A stretch of 33,905 bases of DNA from positions 1-33,905 of the forward strand of contig JAUMBL010000158.1 in assembly GCA_032115775.1 (NCBI GenBank), read 5' to 3'. The translations under genes and the position numbers were made by a program. Shown one piece after another: positions 23,495-32,618 of this stretch. Each line of letters opens with the position of its first letter. Within the stretch, counting starts at the first letter, position 1. The DNA comes from M3007 sp032115775 (GTDB lineage Bacteria > Bacteroidota > Bacteroidia > Chitinophagales > Saprospiraceae). Under the pieces are notes generated by a model. The model was not told the DNA's origin, searched no databases, and saw nothing but the letters and a program-made list of their open reading frames with translations.

Positions 23495-24442
23495 CTACTG
23501 CACCCGGAAACTAAATGCGAAGGTGCCGCACTCTTTTTCGCGTGCAGAAGGCGCAAAGCGGTGCTGCTTTGCCCAACGAATGGCTTTGCTGCGCAGTTCG
23601 CCATCGTTCGTTGTCGAACCGCGCTGGGTGTAGTCGGCCTCAATTACATTCCCGTCGCCGTCCACGCAGACTGACAGCATAATGACGCCGGTTTTCTGGG
23701 TATTATCCGCCATTACCGGGCGGTCAATTACTCTGCGGCCGGCCAGTCCGCCACCGATAGACACCCCCTCGCCGGTTCCGCTACCGCCGCCGCGACCGCC
23801 GCCGGTACCCGGACTGTTTCCGAAGGGGTTATCGCCTGTGCCATCCGGCCGGCCTTGGTTTCCGGCTTTTCCGCCATTGCCTGCGCCTGCGCCGTTGCCG
23901 TCCCCGCCGAACGCGCTGCCAAAACCGGCTTTTTTATTTTGCCGATCCTCTTCCGTCCGCCGCGCAAGATCAGCCGCTTCCTGCGCCTGACGTTGCCGTT
24001 CTGCCTCCTGGCGCAGGCGTGCGTCTGCTTCCGTCTTGCGCTGCTGATCCTGCGCGCGCTGCGCATCGCGTATCGCGGCGGCATTGGGATCCTGCGTAGT
24101 GGCCACGCGTTTTGGATTGTTTATCGCCGGTTTGGATTTAGCGGGCGGGGGCGTCGTTTTTTTAGGCGCGGGCGCAGGTTTTTCCACGGGCGCCTCGGCT
24201 TTCGGCTGCTCAACGGGTTGACCGGCGCCGGCGGGTCGGTCGTTCCGCCCGGCGTCAGGCGATCCCAACGCGGCATTATCGCCGCCGCCGCCCCACTGCA
24301 GTTCGATGGCCGGCGTTTCGACAAGCGGTTTCTCTACGTTGGTGGTGACAAACAGCAGCAAGGCCAAAATGATGGCGTGCAGCACGATCGAGATCAGGGC
24401 TGCCGTAGTTCTGTTTTCTTCTTTATGCGCAATCGCTTTCAT
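23495..24442 (-). CDS. TonB-family energy transducer
   Basis: A 315-residue protein. The ATG at 24442 (MKAIAHKEENRT) is chosen over one eight codons upstream because family members start with a short basic cytoplasmic segment. One membrane span follows (about 14-33, ALISIVLHAIILALLLFV), then a Pro/Lys/Ala-rich and charged helical stretch (about 65-165), a glycine-rich segment (about 170-235) and a C-terminal TonB/TolA-like domain (about 245-315, GVIMLSVCVDGDGNVIEADYT ... FAFSFRVQ). It likely transmits the proton-motive force from the ExbB/ExbD motor to outer-membrane receptors. It is the last gene of the exbB-exbD-tonB set, 57 bases after exbD. No TonB-dependent receptor is in the window. Confidence 0.88.
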   Translation of the reverse strand: MKAIAHKEENRTTAALISIVLHAIILALLLFVTTNVEKPLVETPAIELQWGGGGDNAALGSPDAGRNDRPAGAGQPVEQPKAEAPVEKPAPAPKKTTPPPAKSKPAINNPKRVATTQDPNAAAIRDAQRAQDQQRKTEADARLRQEAERQRQAQEAADLARRTEEDRQNKKAGFGSAFGGDGNGAGAGNGGKAGNQGRPDGTGDNPFGNSPGTGGGRGGGSGTGEGVSIGGGLAGRRVIDRPVMADNTQKTGVIMLSVCVDGDGNVIEADYTQRGSTTNDGELRSKAIRWAKQHRFAPSAREKECGTFAFSFRVQ

Positions 24443-24499
24443 CGGAGCGTAATTAAATTTTAACAAAAAACGACCGCTTGCGAGGCAAAACGGCGCAAT

Positions 24500-24937
24500 T
24501 TATCGCGTTTCTTCCTCCGGATTCGTGGCCAGGATTGTTCGAACGCGGAGTTTGTTGGCTACATTCAGGATATTGACGACGTACTCCAGCGGCACGGTTT
24601 TGTCCGCCGCCACCGTAACGGTGGTATTCTGCGGATCCTGCGCCGAGGCGATTATTTTATTCTGCAACTGTGTTTCCAACTGCCGCATGGCGTCCTGCGC
24701 ATTGCGCGCGGGAATACGCTCGCCCTGAAAAAAATACTCGCCTTCCATATTGACAGATACGGCGAGATCGGGAGAGGCCATGGTGGTGGAGCTGCTGGAG
24801 GGCAGCTGCAGGTTTAGCGCATTGGGCGTCACGAACTTGGAGGTCAGCATGAAAAACATCAGCAACAGGAAGATGATGTCAATCATGGCTGCCAAGCTAA
24901 AGGTCGGCGACACGCGCACTCTTCTTTTTAGTCCCAT
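24500..24937 (-). CDS. exbD: biopolymer transport protein ExbD/TolR
   Basis: A 145-residue ExbD/TolR protein. A short basic N-terminus (GLKRRVRVSPTFSL) leads into the single span LAAMIDIIFLLLMFFMLTS with the essential membrane Asp20, followed by the periplasmic domain with the family pattern VTVAADKTVPLEYVVNILNVA near the end. Together with ExbB it forms the proton-driven motor for TonB. The gap to exbB upstream (235 bases) is unusually long and contains a deleted family A element. Confidence 0.93.
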   Translation of the reverse strand: MGLKRRVRVSPTFSLAAMIDIIFLLLMFFMLTSKFVTPNALNLQLPSSSSTTMASPDLAVSVNMEGEYFFQGERIPARNAQDAMRQLETQLQNKIIASAQDPQNTTVTVAADKTVPLEYVVNILNVANKLRVRTILATNPEEETR

Positions 24938-24955
24938 AACATTGGTTAAATTGTA

Positions 24956-25032
24956 GTGACTACTTATCCGGCTCGTCGTCTGGCAAAAAATGGATCCTTT
25001 TTTGTCTCAGACGCGACCGGCTAAGTAGTTAC
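24956..25032. mobile_element. repeat family A, 77-bp internally deleted copy
   Basis: The two ends of the 162-bp element are present (GTGACTACTTATCCGG and CCGGCTAAGTAGTTAC) but about 85 internal bases are missing. The junction lies in the GCCAGAC sequence that occurs twice in the full element, which suggests deletion between short direct repeats. Flanks AAATTGTA and AAATATTG are similar but no longer an exact direct repeat. It lies between exbB and exbD. Confidence 0.85.
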
Positions 25033-25172
25033 AAATATTGTAAAAAGTTCCATTCAGTTTTCGCGTTTCTCCACTTGGAATAGACGGGGGTTTTTATTTC
25101 CGAGCGGCAAAATTTGCCTTGCCTGAAATAATTTTTGCCTTATTTTTCCGAAACAAAAATACGGGCGCCCGC

Positions 25173-25880
25173 TTACCGAGTAGGTTCCTGAAGCATGTCC
25201 ATGAACTGCAGGGCGGTGTACTCCATTTTATACACCACTTTGTCAAGATTGGACACCAATACATTATAGCCCGCCATCGAAACGATCGACACAATCAGGC
25301 CGAGCGCCGTACTCGTCAGCGCCTGGTAAATCCCGGCGGAAAGCACCTGCGGGGTGACGTTGGTGGCCGAAGACATATCCTCGAAAGACAGGATCAGCCC
25401 CAGCACCGTGCCCAGCAGGCCGAACATCGGCCCAAGTCCGGAAATAGAGGCCAGGGTGGACAAATTGCGCTCCAATTTCAGCAATTCCAGGTTGCCGACA
25501 TTCTCAATCGCCTTATTGATATCGTCCAGCGGTTTGCCGATGCGATCGAGGCCCTTCTCCACCATCCGCGCCATCGGGGCGTCCACGCTTTGGCAGAGCG
25601 CCCGGGCGGCCTGCAGGTTGCCGCTTTCCACGCTGGCGCGAATACTGTTCATGAAGTTGTGATCCACTTTGCCGGCGCGCTGCATGGTCAGGTACCGCTC
25701 AATGATGATATACACTGCCGCAACAGAGAGGAAGACCAGGATGAAGAACATCGTCATGCTGGAGGTCGTGTTCCCCATAAAGGTGTCGAGTAGGCTCTTC
25801 TGCTCTACGGGCGCTTCGGAGGCGGCAGGGTTGGTTATCTGCAAGAAAAAGAAGACGGCAGACAAGGATTTGAATATCAT
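25173..25880 (-). CDS. exbB: MotA/TolQ/ExbB proton channel family protein
   Basis: A 235-residue ExbB-like protein. Spans at about 39-58 (MTMFFILVFLSVAAVYIIIERY), 133-158 (ISGLGPMFGLLGTVLGLILSFEDM) and 176-196 (QALTSTALGLIVSIVSMAGYN) with the typical LSTLASISGLGPMFGLLGTV block. The frame is open to a TTG at 25925, but that codon overlaps the exact promoter box at 25930-25923, so the ATG at 25880 is preferred. It has its own promoter, 93 bases after the OmpA gene stop. Confidence 0.92.
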   Translation of the reverse strand: MIFKSLSAVFFFLQITNPAASEAPVEQKSLLDTFMGNTTSSMTMFFILVFLSVAAVYIIIERYLTMQRAGKVDHNFMNSIRASVESGNLQAARALCQSVDAPMARMVEKGLDRIGKPLDDINKAIENVGNLELLKLERNLSTLASISGLGPMFGLLGTVLGLILSFEDMSSATNVTPQVLSAGIYQALTSTALGLIVSIVSMAGYNVLVSNLDKVVYKMEYTALQFMDMLQEPTR

Positions 25881-25922
25881 AAAAGTATGCAGTTGGTTAA
25901 AAATGTAATTTGTTGTAAACGC

Positions 25923-25930
25923 CAAAATTA
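25923..25930 (-). promoter_or_regulatory. -7 promoter box for exbB (TAATTTTG)
   Basis: An exact TAnnTTTG match on the minus strand, 42 bases before the ATG at 25880. It decides the start codon, since the longer TTG start would lie upstream of the transcript. No TTG -33 element is evident. Confidence 0.55.
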
Positions 25931-25973
25931 GCGCATTTTGTATTTTTATAATGAAAATTTTGGTCGTGCGAAA

Positions 25974-27980
25974 TTACTCCAACACTTTAAAGGTCGTCCG
26001 TCGGTTCGCCTGGTGTTGCGCTTCGGTACAGCGCGAGCAGGGGCAGGTATCTGCCGGTTGGGTTTCGCCGTATCCGATGGCGCTCAGGCGCTCGGGCGCG
26101 ACGCCCCGGCCGATCAGATAATTGACGGCGCTTTGGGCGCGTTTTTGCGACAATTCCTGGTTGTAGTCGTCATTGCCGCGGCAGTCGGTATGGCTGCCGA
26201 GTTGGATGCGAACGGTCGGGTTTTGCTTCAGCACGTCGGCCAGGCGGTTGAGGGTAGGCTCGGCATCGGGGCGGATATCCCATTTGTCGTAGTCGTAATA
26301 AATATTATCCAGCACGATTTCGACGTCCCGGTAAATTTTATCCAGCACGATTTCCAATTCATAGCGTTGTACCGGGTTCGCCGGGTCTTTTGCCATCCCT
26401 TTGGTGGAAAACCGGGCGGAATTGGTCAGGTAACCGGTCTTTTCTGCCCGAAACACATAATCGGTATTTTCCGACAGTTCGATTTGGCGGCGACCGTCTT
26501 CGCCGGGCACCAACTGCCGCGGCTTGCCATTGGTTTCGAAAGCCAATCCTGCGGCATCGAGCGGGCGCCGACCCAGCACCGGACTGTTGGGATCGTCGGG
26601 CCGGGCGAATATTTTTTCGAGTACGAATACCTCCAGGAGCATCTTAAAGGCCACCGGCGGTTGGGCGCCCTGCGTATCGGGTTTTACCGGCGCCGGCTGC
26701 GGCACGCGTTGCTCAAATCGGTAAATATCATCGCCGCCGGGGCCGCCGGGGCGATTGCTGGTGAAATAGCCGCGCAGCTGTACGGCGCCGGGCGTTGAGG
26801 CAGCAGGGCGCGCCGCAATCATCCACCCGAAATCATCCGCGCCGGAATTGATCGGCGTTTTGAGATTCACCGGCTGGGTCCAAGTATTGCGTTCCATTTT
26901 CACCGTCCGGAAAATATCAAGTCCGCCCATGCCCGGCAAGCCGTCTGAAGCAAAATACAGGGTATCCCGATCGAGATACGGGAAGAGTTCGTTGCCGTTG
27001 GAATTGATGCCGCGGGAGAGCAGGCGGGGGGCATCCCAGCCGCCGTCGGCGCGCGGATTGCGCTGCACGCTGTACAGATCGTATCCGCCCCAGCCGTCGG
27101 GATCGTTGCAGGCGAAATACAGCGTATTGCCGTCTGCCGACAGGGCGGGATGCTGGTAATTGATTTTTTCTTTTTGAAAAGGCAGCGGCCGGGGCGCGCT
27201 CCAGCCCGCGCCATGTTGATCGGCCTGGTAAATTTTGCAATACGCATCATCGCCTTTATACGCGCCGGCTGCGCGCACGAAAAACAGCTCCGTAAAATCC
27301 GCATTGAAACACGCCGTTCCCTCATTTCCCGCCGTATTCAGCGCGGGGGCGAAAGGCCGGGCGCTTTCGCTGTCCGACGCCGCCACAAACAAATCCATGA
27401 AGCGGTTGCCCGTCCAGGCGTAGCCGTTTTCGCCGGCGCTGCCGGCGCGATCGCTGGTAAAAACGAGTTGGCCGTCGGCATAGATTGCCGGCGAAAAGTC
27501 ATTTTGGCTGCTGTTAAACGGCGCGGCCTCCAGCGTCCAGTCTGCCTTACTCGTCGCCTGTTTCCACTCTATAGCTTGATCGCAGGCCACCAGTTCTTTG
27601 CGGTATTCGTACGGACTACCGATCTCGATTCCCAGGTTTTTAAACGCCTCCCGCGCCTCCGGGTACCGCTCCAGTTTTTTCAATTCAAAAGCGGCGGCGC
27701 GCAGCGCGTCCGGGCCGTAGTTATTTTCGTACGCCGTATTGAACCACCGCAGGGCGTCCTCGGATCGCCCCGTTCTGCTGTAGGCGTCGCCGAGCAGGAA
27801 GGCCAGTTTGCCGCGTTCGGAGCGCAGCTTTGCGCGCGCCAATTCCTGTTTCAGCATCGGAATCGCCACCGCGTACTGCCGGCGCTCGTGCGCCGTCTGC
27901 CCGTCGCGAATTTTGATGGTGTAGGCGCAGGCGCTGAGGAGGAGGACTGGGAGGAGGTATAGGATGCGAGATTGGAGCAT
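25974..27980 (-). CDS. OmpA-family lipoprotein with TPR and PD40 propeller domains
   Basis: A 668-residue lipoprotein: signal peptide with lipobox LSAC (Cys18), TPR-like helices (about 30-150), a PD40/WD40-like beta-propeller (about 160-430, with repeats such as SPAIYADGQLVFTSDR, HPALSADGNTLYFACND and LFPYLDRDTLYFASDG), a beta-rich segment (about 445-540), and an OmpA-like peptidoglycan-binding domain (about 545-668, LGSHTDCRGNDDYNQELSQKRAQ ... YGETQP). The domain order is that of Bacteroidota OmpA proteins related to PorE of the type IX secretion apparatus, but no other T9SS machinery gene is adjacent. A near match to the -7 box (TAACTTTC) lies at 27998-27991. Confidence 0.88.
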   Translation of the reverse strand: MLQSRILYLLPVLLLSACAYTIKIRDGQTAHERRQYAVAIPMLKQELARAKLRSERGKLAFLLGDAYSRTGRSEDALRWFNTAYENNYGPDALRAAAFELKKLERYPEAREAFKNLGIEIGSPYEYRKELVACDQAIEWKQATSKADWTLEAAPFNSSQNDFSPAIYADGQLVFTSDRAGSAGENGYAWTGNRFMDLFVAASDSESARPFAPALNTAGNEGTACFNADFTELFFVRAAGAYKGDDAYCKIYQADQHGAGWSAPRPLPFQKEKINYQHPALSADGNTLYFACNDPDGWGGYDLYSVQRNPRADGGWDAPRLLSRGINSNGNELFPYLDRDTLYFASDGLPGMGGLDIFRTVKMERNTWTQPVNLKTPINSGADDFGWMIAARPAASTPGAVQLRGYFTSNRPGGPGGDDIYRFEQRVPQPAPVKPDTQGAQPPVAFKMLLEVFVLEKIFARPDDPNSPVLGRRPLDAAGLAFETNGKPRQLVPGEDGRRQIELSENTDYVFRAEKTGYLTNSARFSTKGMAKDPANPVQRYELEIVLDKIYRDVEIVLDNIYYDYDKWDIRPDAEPTLNRLADVLKQNPTVRIQLGSHTDCRGNDDYNQELSQKRAQSAVNYLIGRGVAPERLSAIGYGETQPADTCPCSRCTEAQHQANRRTTFKVLE

Positions 27981-28097
27981 ACAGGGATAGGAAAGTTACG
28001 CAGTTACAATGTTACGTATTAACACGGATTAAACGCAAGATATTTACAAAAAGATCGTTTCATTTTTACAACTTTGCGTTCACCAGCAGTCATCCCC

Positions 28098-29231
28098 ATG
28101 CGTTATTTCCTTTTTTCTCGCGTCCAAAACACCCGCGCAGCCCAAAATACGCTGTTTATCGGCGGTCTTCTTCTTTTCTCTTGGCTCACGCCTGTGCAGG
28201 CGCAACAAGCGGAAGAACTCGTTCCCAAGGGCGCCGAAGCGGCGGAAATGCCCGATGCAGACGCCTATTCGCCCCGACCCATCAATACCGATGCGCCGGT
28301 GTCCGTGATCGCTTTCGGCTCCTGCAACAAACTGGACAAACCGCAAAATATGTGGGACGCCGTCGTCGCCAACAACCCCAACCTCTGGATCTGGCTGGGC
28401 GATATCGTCTATGCAGATACGGAGGATATGAAAGTGCTGGCAGCCGACTACAAGCGCCTGAAAATGGAGCCAGGCTATAAAGCGCTGCGCAAAAATACCC
28501 AGATCGTCGGTATTTACGACGACCACGACTACGGGAAAAACGACGGCGATAAAACCTTCCCCATGAAAAAAGGCGCGCAAAAAGCCCTGCTGGACTTCCT
28601 CGACGTGCCCCGAAACGCGCCGATCCGCCGACAGGAAGGCGCGTACTGCGCCTATACGTTCGGACAAGGCGCCGGCCGCGTGAAAGTGATCCTGCTCGAT
28701 ACCCGCTATTTCCGGGATCCACTCCAGCCGGACTCTACCAAACAGCGCCGATATGTGCCGAATACCGAGGGCGATATGCTCGGAGAGGCGCAGTGGCAGT
28801 GGCTGGAAAACGAACTGCGCGCCGGCGACGCCGACCTGCACATCCTCTGCTCCAGCGTGCAAGTGCTCTCGGACGAGCATCCCTTCGAAAAATGGGGCAA
28901 CTTCCCGGCCGCCCGCAAACGCCTCCTGAGCCTGATCGTCCGAACCCAACCTAAAAATCTGCTCCTCCTCTCCGGCGACCGCCACATGGCGGAAATATCC
29001 AGACTGGACGTGCAAGGCCTGCCCTATCCCCTGTACGATTTCACCTCCAGCGGCCTCACGCATATTCGCAGCGGATTGTCGGAAAACAACAAACTCCGAA
29101 CCGGCGACCTGATCCTGCAGCGCAATTTCGGCCTGCTCAAAATTTATTGGGAAAATAGCCGCCCGGTCGTCCAAATGGAAGTCCGGGGACTCCAAAATGA
29201 ACTTTTCCAGGAAACAATCGTCCGGTATTGA
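28098..29231 (+). CDS. secreted PhoD-like phosphatase
   Basis: A 377-residue metallophosphatase of the PhoD-like family. The N-terminal signal peptide ends near TPVQAQ (about 28-33). Metal-site motifs are seen in order: FGSCNKL, WIWLGDIVYAD, IYDDHDYGKND, LLDTRYFRDP and LLSGDRHMAEIS. Such enzymes hydrolyse phosphate mono- or diesters outside the cytoplasm. Eight upstream codons from a TTG at 28074 are open, but the ATG at 28098 gives the better signal peptide. A near match to the -7 box (CAACTTTG) lies at 28069-28076. Substrate unknown. Confidence 0.88.
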   Translation: MRYFLFSRVQNTRAAQNTLFIGGLLLFSWLTPVQAQQAEELVPKGAEAAEMPDADAYSPRPINTDAPVSVIAFGSCNKLDKPQNMWDAVVANNPNLWIWLGDIVYADTEDMKVLAADYKRLKMEPGYKALRKNTQIVGIYDDHDYGKNDGDKTFPMKKGAQKALLDFLDVPRNAPIRRQEGAYCAYTFGQGAGRVKVILLDTRYFRDPLQPDSTKQRRYVPNTEGDMLGEAQWQWLENELRAGDADLHILCSSVQVLSDEHPFEKWGNFPAARKRLLSLIVRTQPKNLLLLSGDRHMAEISRLDVQGLPYPLYDFTSSGLTHIRSGLSENNKLRTGDLILQRNFGLLKIYWENSRPVVQMEVRGLQNELFQETIVRY

Positions 29232-29289
29232 ATCGCCGTTTTGAAACGCGCCGGATCGGCAAGACAATCTTTTTTCGTTTATTTGCGCC

Positions 29290-29850
29290 ATGGATTTGCT
29301 AAAACAACATATCGAAGCGCTCATCTTCGCCACCCCGCAGGCAATTACGCCCGATGAAATCAAATCGGTGCTGGACGAGGTGTTTCAAACCGACCTGAGT
29401 GGAGCAGAAATTCAGGCCGCCGTCGAAGAAATCCGGGCGCAATATAAAAGCGACCAGTTCGCCTTCGAACTGATAGAAATCGCCGGCGGATACCAGTTTC
29501 TGACCAAAGGCGCCTACCACAACGCCATCGCCGTCCATCTCCGCCAAACCACCAAAAAACGCCTCTCCCAGGCCGCCCTCGAAACGCTGGCCATTGTGGC
29601 CTACCGACAACCCGTCTCGAAATCCGACCTGGAGGCGATCCGCGGCGTGAACTGCGACTATGCGCTGCAGAAACTTTTGGAAAAAGATCTTGTTCTAATT
29701 ACCGGAAGAGCCGAAACGCCGGGTCGCCCGCTGCTGTACGCGACCTCCGAAAAATTTATGGACTATCTCGGCATCCGCGACCTGGGCGAACTGCCCAAAC
29801 CGAAGGATTTTAAAGAAGTGGAAAATAGCATCGGAGAACAAACGTCCTGA
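29290..29850 (+). CDS. scpB: segregation and condensation protein B
   Basis: A 186-residue ScpB. Tandem winged-helix domains are seen with the family motifs LKQHIEALIFATPQAIT at the N-terminus, FELIEIAGGYQFLTK in the middle and LSQAALETLAIVAYRQPVSKSDLEAIRGVN (about 97-126, written here as the diagnostic core TLAIVAYRQP), then GRAETPGRPLLYATSEKFMDYLG. ScpB joins ScpA and SMC in chromosome condensation. scpA is not in the window. The plus-strand order scpB-DUF2480 with a 71-base gap may form an operon. Confidence 0.95.
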   Translation: MDLLKQHIEALIFATPQAITPDEIKSVLDEVFQTDLSGAEIQAAVEEIRAQYKSDQFAFELIEIAGGYQFLTKGAYHNAIAVHLRQTTKKRLSQAALETLAIVAYRQPVSKSDLEAIRGVNCDYALQKLLEKDLVLITGRAETPGRPLLYATSEKFMDYLGIRDLGELPKPKDFKEVENSIGEQTS

Positions 29851-29921
29851 GGCCGCCGCACAGCGCCTTAAATGCTCACAGGGCAACCGGCCCGATTGCG
29901 AATTGACAAACTGAAAATAGC

Positions 29922-30449
29922 ATGGAACCTACCACAACCGAATCCCCGCTGGTGAACCGGGTCGCGCAAAGCAGCCTGGTGACGATTGATCTGGAAAAAT
30001 TCTATCCGGAGGGTGACATTGTGCCCTTCGATTTGAAACAGTTCCTGTTCCGCGAACTGATCCTCCGAGAAAAAGATTTCCGCGAGGCCATGAAAGCAAT
30101 TGATTGGACGCAGTATCAGGGCAAAATCCTCGCAATTTATTGTTCGACCGACGCGATTATCCCGATGTGGGCCTATATGCTCGCAACGGTCTGCGCCGCG
30201 CCGTTTGCCGCCGATGTGGTGCAGTGCCCGCCGGAACAGGCCGTCGAACGCCTGTTTTTGAAAAAAATCGCCGCAATGGATTTGTCCGCCTTCGAAGGCA
30301 AACGCCTGGTCATCAAGGGCTGCAGCGACAAGCCGGTGCCGGCCGCCGCTTATCTGGAAATGACGCGACGCCTGCAGCCGCTGGCGCTCAGTATTCTGTT
30401 CGGGGAGCCGTGCTCCACCGTGCCCGTGTATAAAAAAGCAAAAACCTAA
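29922..30449 (+). CDS. DUF2480 family protein
   Basis: A 175-residue protein matching the Bacteroidota family DUF2480. Conserved segments: VNRVAQSSLVTIDLEKFYPEG at the N-terminus, LILREKDFREAMKAIDWTQY, the CSTDAIIPMWAYMLA core, LVIKGCSDKPVPAAAYLEMT, and the end LFGEPCSTVPVYKK. The family is cytoplasmic and of unknown function; its conserved Cys residues and C-terminal GEPCSTVP motif are noteworthy. A family A element is inserted 34 bases after its stop. Confidence 0.9.
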   Translation: MEPTTTESPLVNRVAQSSLVTIDLEKFYPEGDIVPFDLKQFLFRELILREKDFREAMKAIDWTQYQGKILAIYCSTDAIIPMWAYMLATVCAAPFAADVVQCPPEQAVERLFLKKIAAMDLSAFEGKRLVIKGCSDKPVPAAAYLEMTRRLQPLALSILFGEPCSTVPVYKKAKT

Positions 30450-30483
30450 GAAATCGTCTGAAAACCTGTTTTTAAACCTCCTT

Positions 30484-30645
30484 GTAACTACTTAGCCGGT
30501 CGCGTCTGAGACAAAAAAGGATCCATTTTTTGCCAGACGAAGCGATTTTTTGCAGGCCGTAGCAGCGCTACGGTCAAAAAAAATTGCGAAGTATGGCGAA
30601 AAATGGGACTTTTTGGGCCAGACAGCGAGCCGGCTAAGTAGTTAC
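30484..30645. mobile_element. repeat family A, copy 2 (162-bp non-autonomous element)
   Basis: Same length and termini as the copy at 21123, with three substitutions between them. It is flanked by the perfect 8-bp direct repeat ACCTCCTT at 30476-30483 and 30646-30653. The core palindrome CCGTAGC-AGC-GCTACGG is at 30557-30573. It lies 23 bases upstream of the lytic transglycosylase ATG, leaving only a TATATTTT box-like sequence (30654-30661) between element and gene. Confidence 0.93.
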
Positions 30646-30668
30646 ACCTCCTTTATATTTTACCCACC

Positions 30669-31583
30669 ATGATTACGATTAGAAATCTGCTTATTCTCAA
30701 CCTGATTCTCGCCAGCTCCCTGATTTTCATGCTCATCACCTCTTTCAAAGGGGAGGGCGCAACAGACGGCGGTGGCAGCGTCTCGCCGGAACAAACCGTC
30801 CGCTCGATCAACCTGGACAAACCCTTTTCTTTCTGCGGCGAGAAAGTGCCGATGGACAACTTCGACGTCCGCCAGCGCCTCGACGCGGAACTGCTGCGCA
30901 ATGTCTATTACCATTCGCAAACGATCCTGTCTATCAAACGCGCCAACGCGCTCTTTCCCATTATCGAGCCGATCCTGCGGGAAGAAGGTGCTCCCGACGA
31001 CCTGAAGTACCTGGCCGTCGCAGAAAGCAACCTCTCCAACGCGATCTCGCCGGCAGGCGCCGGCGGCGTGTGGCAGTTTATGAAAAGCGCCGCCGGACAG
31101 TACGACCTGGAGGTCAACGGCGAAGTGGACGAACGCTATCACCTCGAAAAAGCAACCCGCGCCGCTTGCAGATATATGAAAGGCGAACGCCAGCGCCTCG
31201 GCAGCTGGATAGCCGCCGCGGCAGCCTACAACGGCGGCCCCTCCCGGATCGCCACGGAAATGGAAAAACAACGCGCCAAAACGTTTTTCGACCTCAACCT
31301 CGCCGCCGATGAAACCATGCGGTACCCGTTCCGAATCATCGCCATCAAAGAGGTCATGGAAAACCCCGCCCAGTACGAATACAGCATCCCCGAAGACCAC
31401 CTCTACCCGCCGGTAAATAATTACAGAATCGTGCGGGTCAGCGGACCGGTACCCAGCTGGGGCGATTTCGCGGCGGCGCAAGGAACGAGTTACCGTATGC
31501 TCAAGGTGTATAATCCCTGGCTGGTGGATAGCAAACTGACCAATAAAGAGGGTAAAACCTACGAAATCAAGGTGCCGAAATAG
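30669..31583 (+). CDS. lytic transglycosylase (SLT domain)
   Basis: A 304-residue membrane-anchored or secreted lytic transglycosylase. The N-terminal hydrophobic segment (about 5-24) is an uncleaved anchor or signal. The SLT domain (about 108-230) has the catalytic Glu119 in AVAESNLSNAISPAGAGGVW, followed by GVWQFM and the AAYNGGPSRI motif near residue 190. It cleaves peptidoglycan to 1,6-anhydromuropeptides. The tail (about 250-304) is MltD-like but lacks a clear LysM repeat. Its promoter region has been replaced by the family A insertion. Confidence 0.9.
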   Translation: MITIRNLLILNLILASSLIFMLITSFKGEGATDGGGSVSPEQTVRSINLDKPFSFCGEKVPMDNFDVRQRLDAELLRNVYYHSQTILSIKRANALFPIIEPILREEGAPDDLKYLAVAESNLSNAISPAGAGGVWQFMKSAAGQYDLEVNGEVDERYHLEKATRAACRYMKGERQRLGSWIAAAAAYNGGPSRIATEMEKQRAKTFFDLNLAADETMRYPFRIIAIKEVMENPAQYEYSIPEDHLYPPVNNYRIVRVSGPVPSWGDFAAAQGTSYRMLKVYNPWLVDSKLTNKEGKTYEIKVPK

Positions 31584-31612
31584 GCCGGTGTGCACCCCTG
31601 GAATGCCGGAAA

Positions 31613-32539
31613 CTATTCGTTGTGATCGCCTAAAAACCGGATATTCCGCTGTAATCCGGCGTATTTGGCGCGTTTGACTGCCGATTTTTTGAAAACGCGG
31701 CCGAATACTTCTTCGGTCAGCTCCAGCCAGTCGCGCCGGGTCATGCCCAGCAAATCGGGATGCGGCTCGAAAGCCGGTTCCGCATGCCGGGTGGCAAAAC
31801 GATTCCAAGGGCAGACCTCCTGGCAGACATCGCAACCGAACATCCAGTTGTCCATTTTCCCCTGGAAAGCCGTCGGAATCGCCTCGCGCAGTTCGATGGT
31901 GAGATACGAGATGCATTTGGAGGCATCGAGGAGGTAGCCGTTCGGACTAATGGCCTCTGTCGGACAGGCGTCAATACAGCGGCGGCAGGTGCCGCAATGG
32001 TCGCGGATCGGATCGTCGTAATCCAATTCCAAGTCGCAGATAATCTCCGCAAGAAAAAAATACGATCCGTGGCGCGGATGGATTGTGAGCGTGTTCCGGC
32101 CATTCCAGCCCAAGCCGGCGCGTTGCGCCCATTCGCGTTCCATGACCGGCGCGGAATCCACGAAGCAGCGGCCTTCTACCGCGCCAATATCTTGGCGTAT
32201 AAATTCCAGCAGCGCCTTCAGTTTATCTTTGATCACCAGGTGATAATCTTCCCCGTAGGCGTACTGGCTGATTTTCGGCGCGTCGGCATCCTGCTGTTTT
32301 TCCGGGTTGTGGTAGTTATAGGCCAGACAAATGACTGTTTTTGCGCCCGGCACGAGCCGGGTGGGGTCTATGCGCAGGTCGAAATAATTTTCCATATAGG
32401 CCATGCGTCCGTGCGCGCCCTGTTGGAGCCAGGCTTCCAATCGGCCGGCAGCATCGTCCAGTCGGGTTGCCTTTGCGAAGCCGACAAAGGCAAACCCAAG
32501 GCGGAGCGCCTCGCGGCGGATATGTTCGGCCTTATTCAT
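31613..32539 (-). CDS. queG: epoxyqueuosine reductase QueG
   Basis: A 308-residue protein catalysing the last step of queuosine synthesis in tRNA, reduction of epoxyqueuosine with cobalamin and two [4Fe-4S] clusters. Seen: the conserved Asp128 in FVDSAPVMEREWA, first cluster ligands Cys182, 185, 188 in HCGTCRRCIDACP with Cys192, and the second set Cys209, Cys236, Cys239, Cys243 (CDVCQEVCPWN). Length is near the short form of the family. Cobalamin dependence gives a possible link to the metal-receptor gene at 13211, but that is speculative. It follows crcB after 79 bases. Confidence 0.95.
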   Translation of the reverse strand: MNKAEHIRREALRLGFAFVGFAKATRLDDAAGRLEAWLQQGAHGRMAYMENYFDLRIDPTRLVPGAKTVICLAYNYHNPEKQQDADAPKISQYAYGEDYHLVIKDKLKALLEFIRQDIGAVEGRCFVDSAPVMEREWAQRAGLGWNGRNTLTIHPRHGSYFFLAEIICDLELDYDDPIRDHCGTCRRCIDACPTEAISPNGYLLDASKCISYLTIELREAIPTAFQGKMDNWMFGCDVCQEVCPWNRFATRHAEPAFEPHPDLLGMTRRDWLELTEEVFGRVFKKSAVKRAKYAGLQRNIRFLGDHNE

Positions 32540-32618
32540 GAATGCATGGAGATGATTGCGGCGGCCAGGGAGCCGTTTGAACGATGGCGGCGCATGAAGT
32601 GGATGGCGGAGAATCCGC

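Noticed and set aside
25881..25925. TTG start at 25925 for exbB
   Set aside because: The codon overlaps an exact promoter -7 box, so the transcript would begin downstream of it; the ATG at 25880 is preferred.
30660..31916. Minus-strand 418-codon frame across the lytic transglycosylase and queG end
   Set aside because: It runs antisense to the SLT motifs and out of frame through queG; no homology signal seen.
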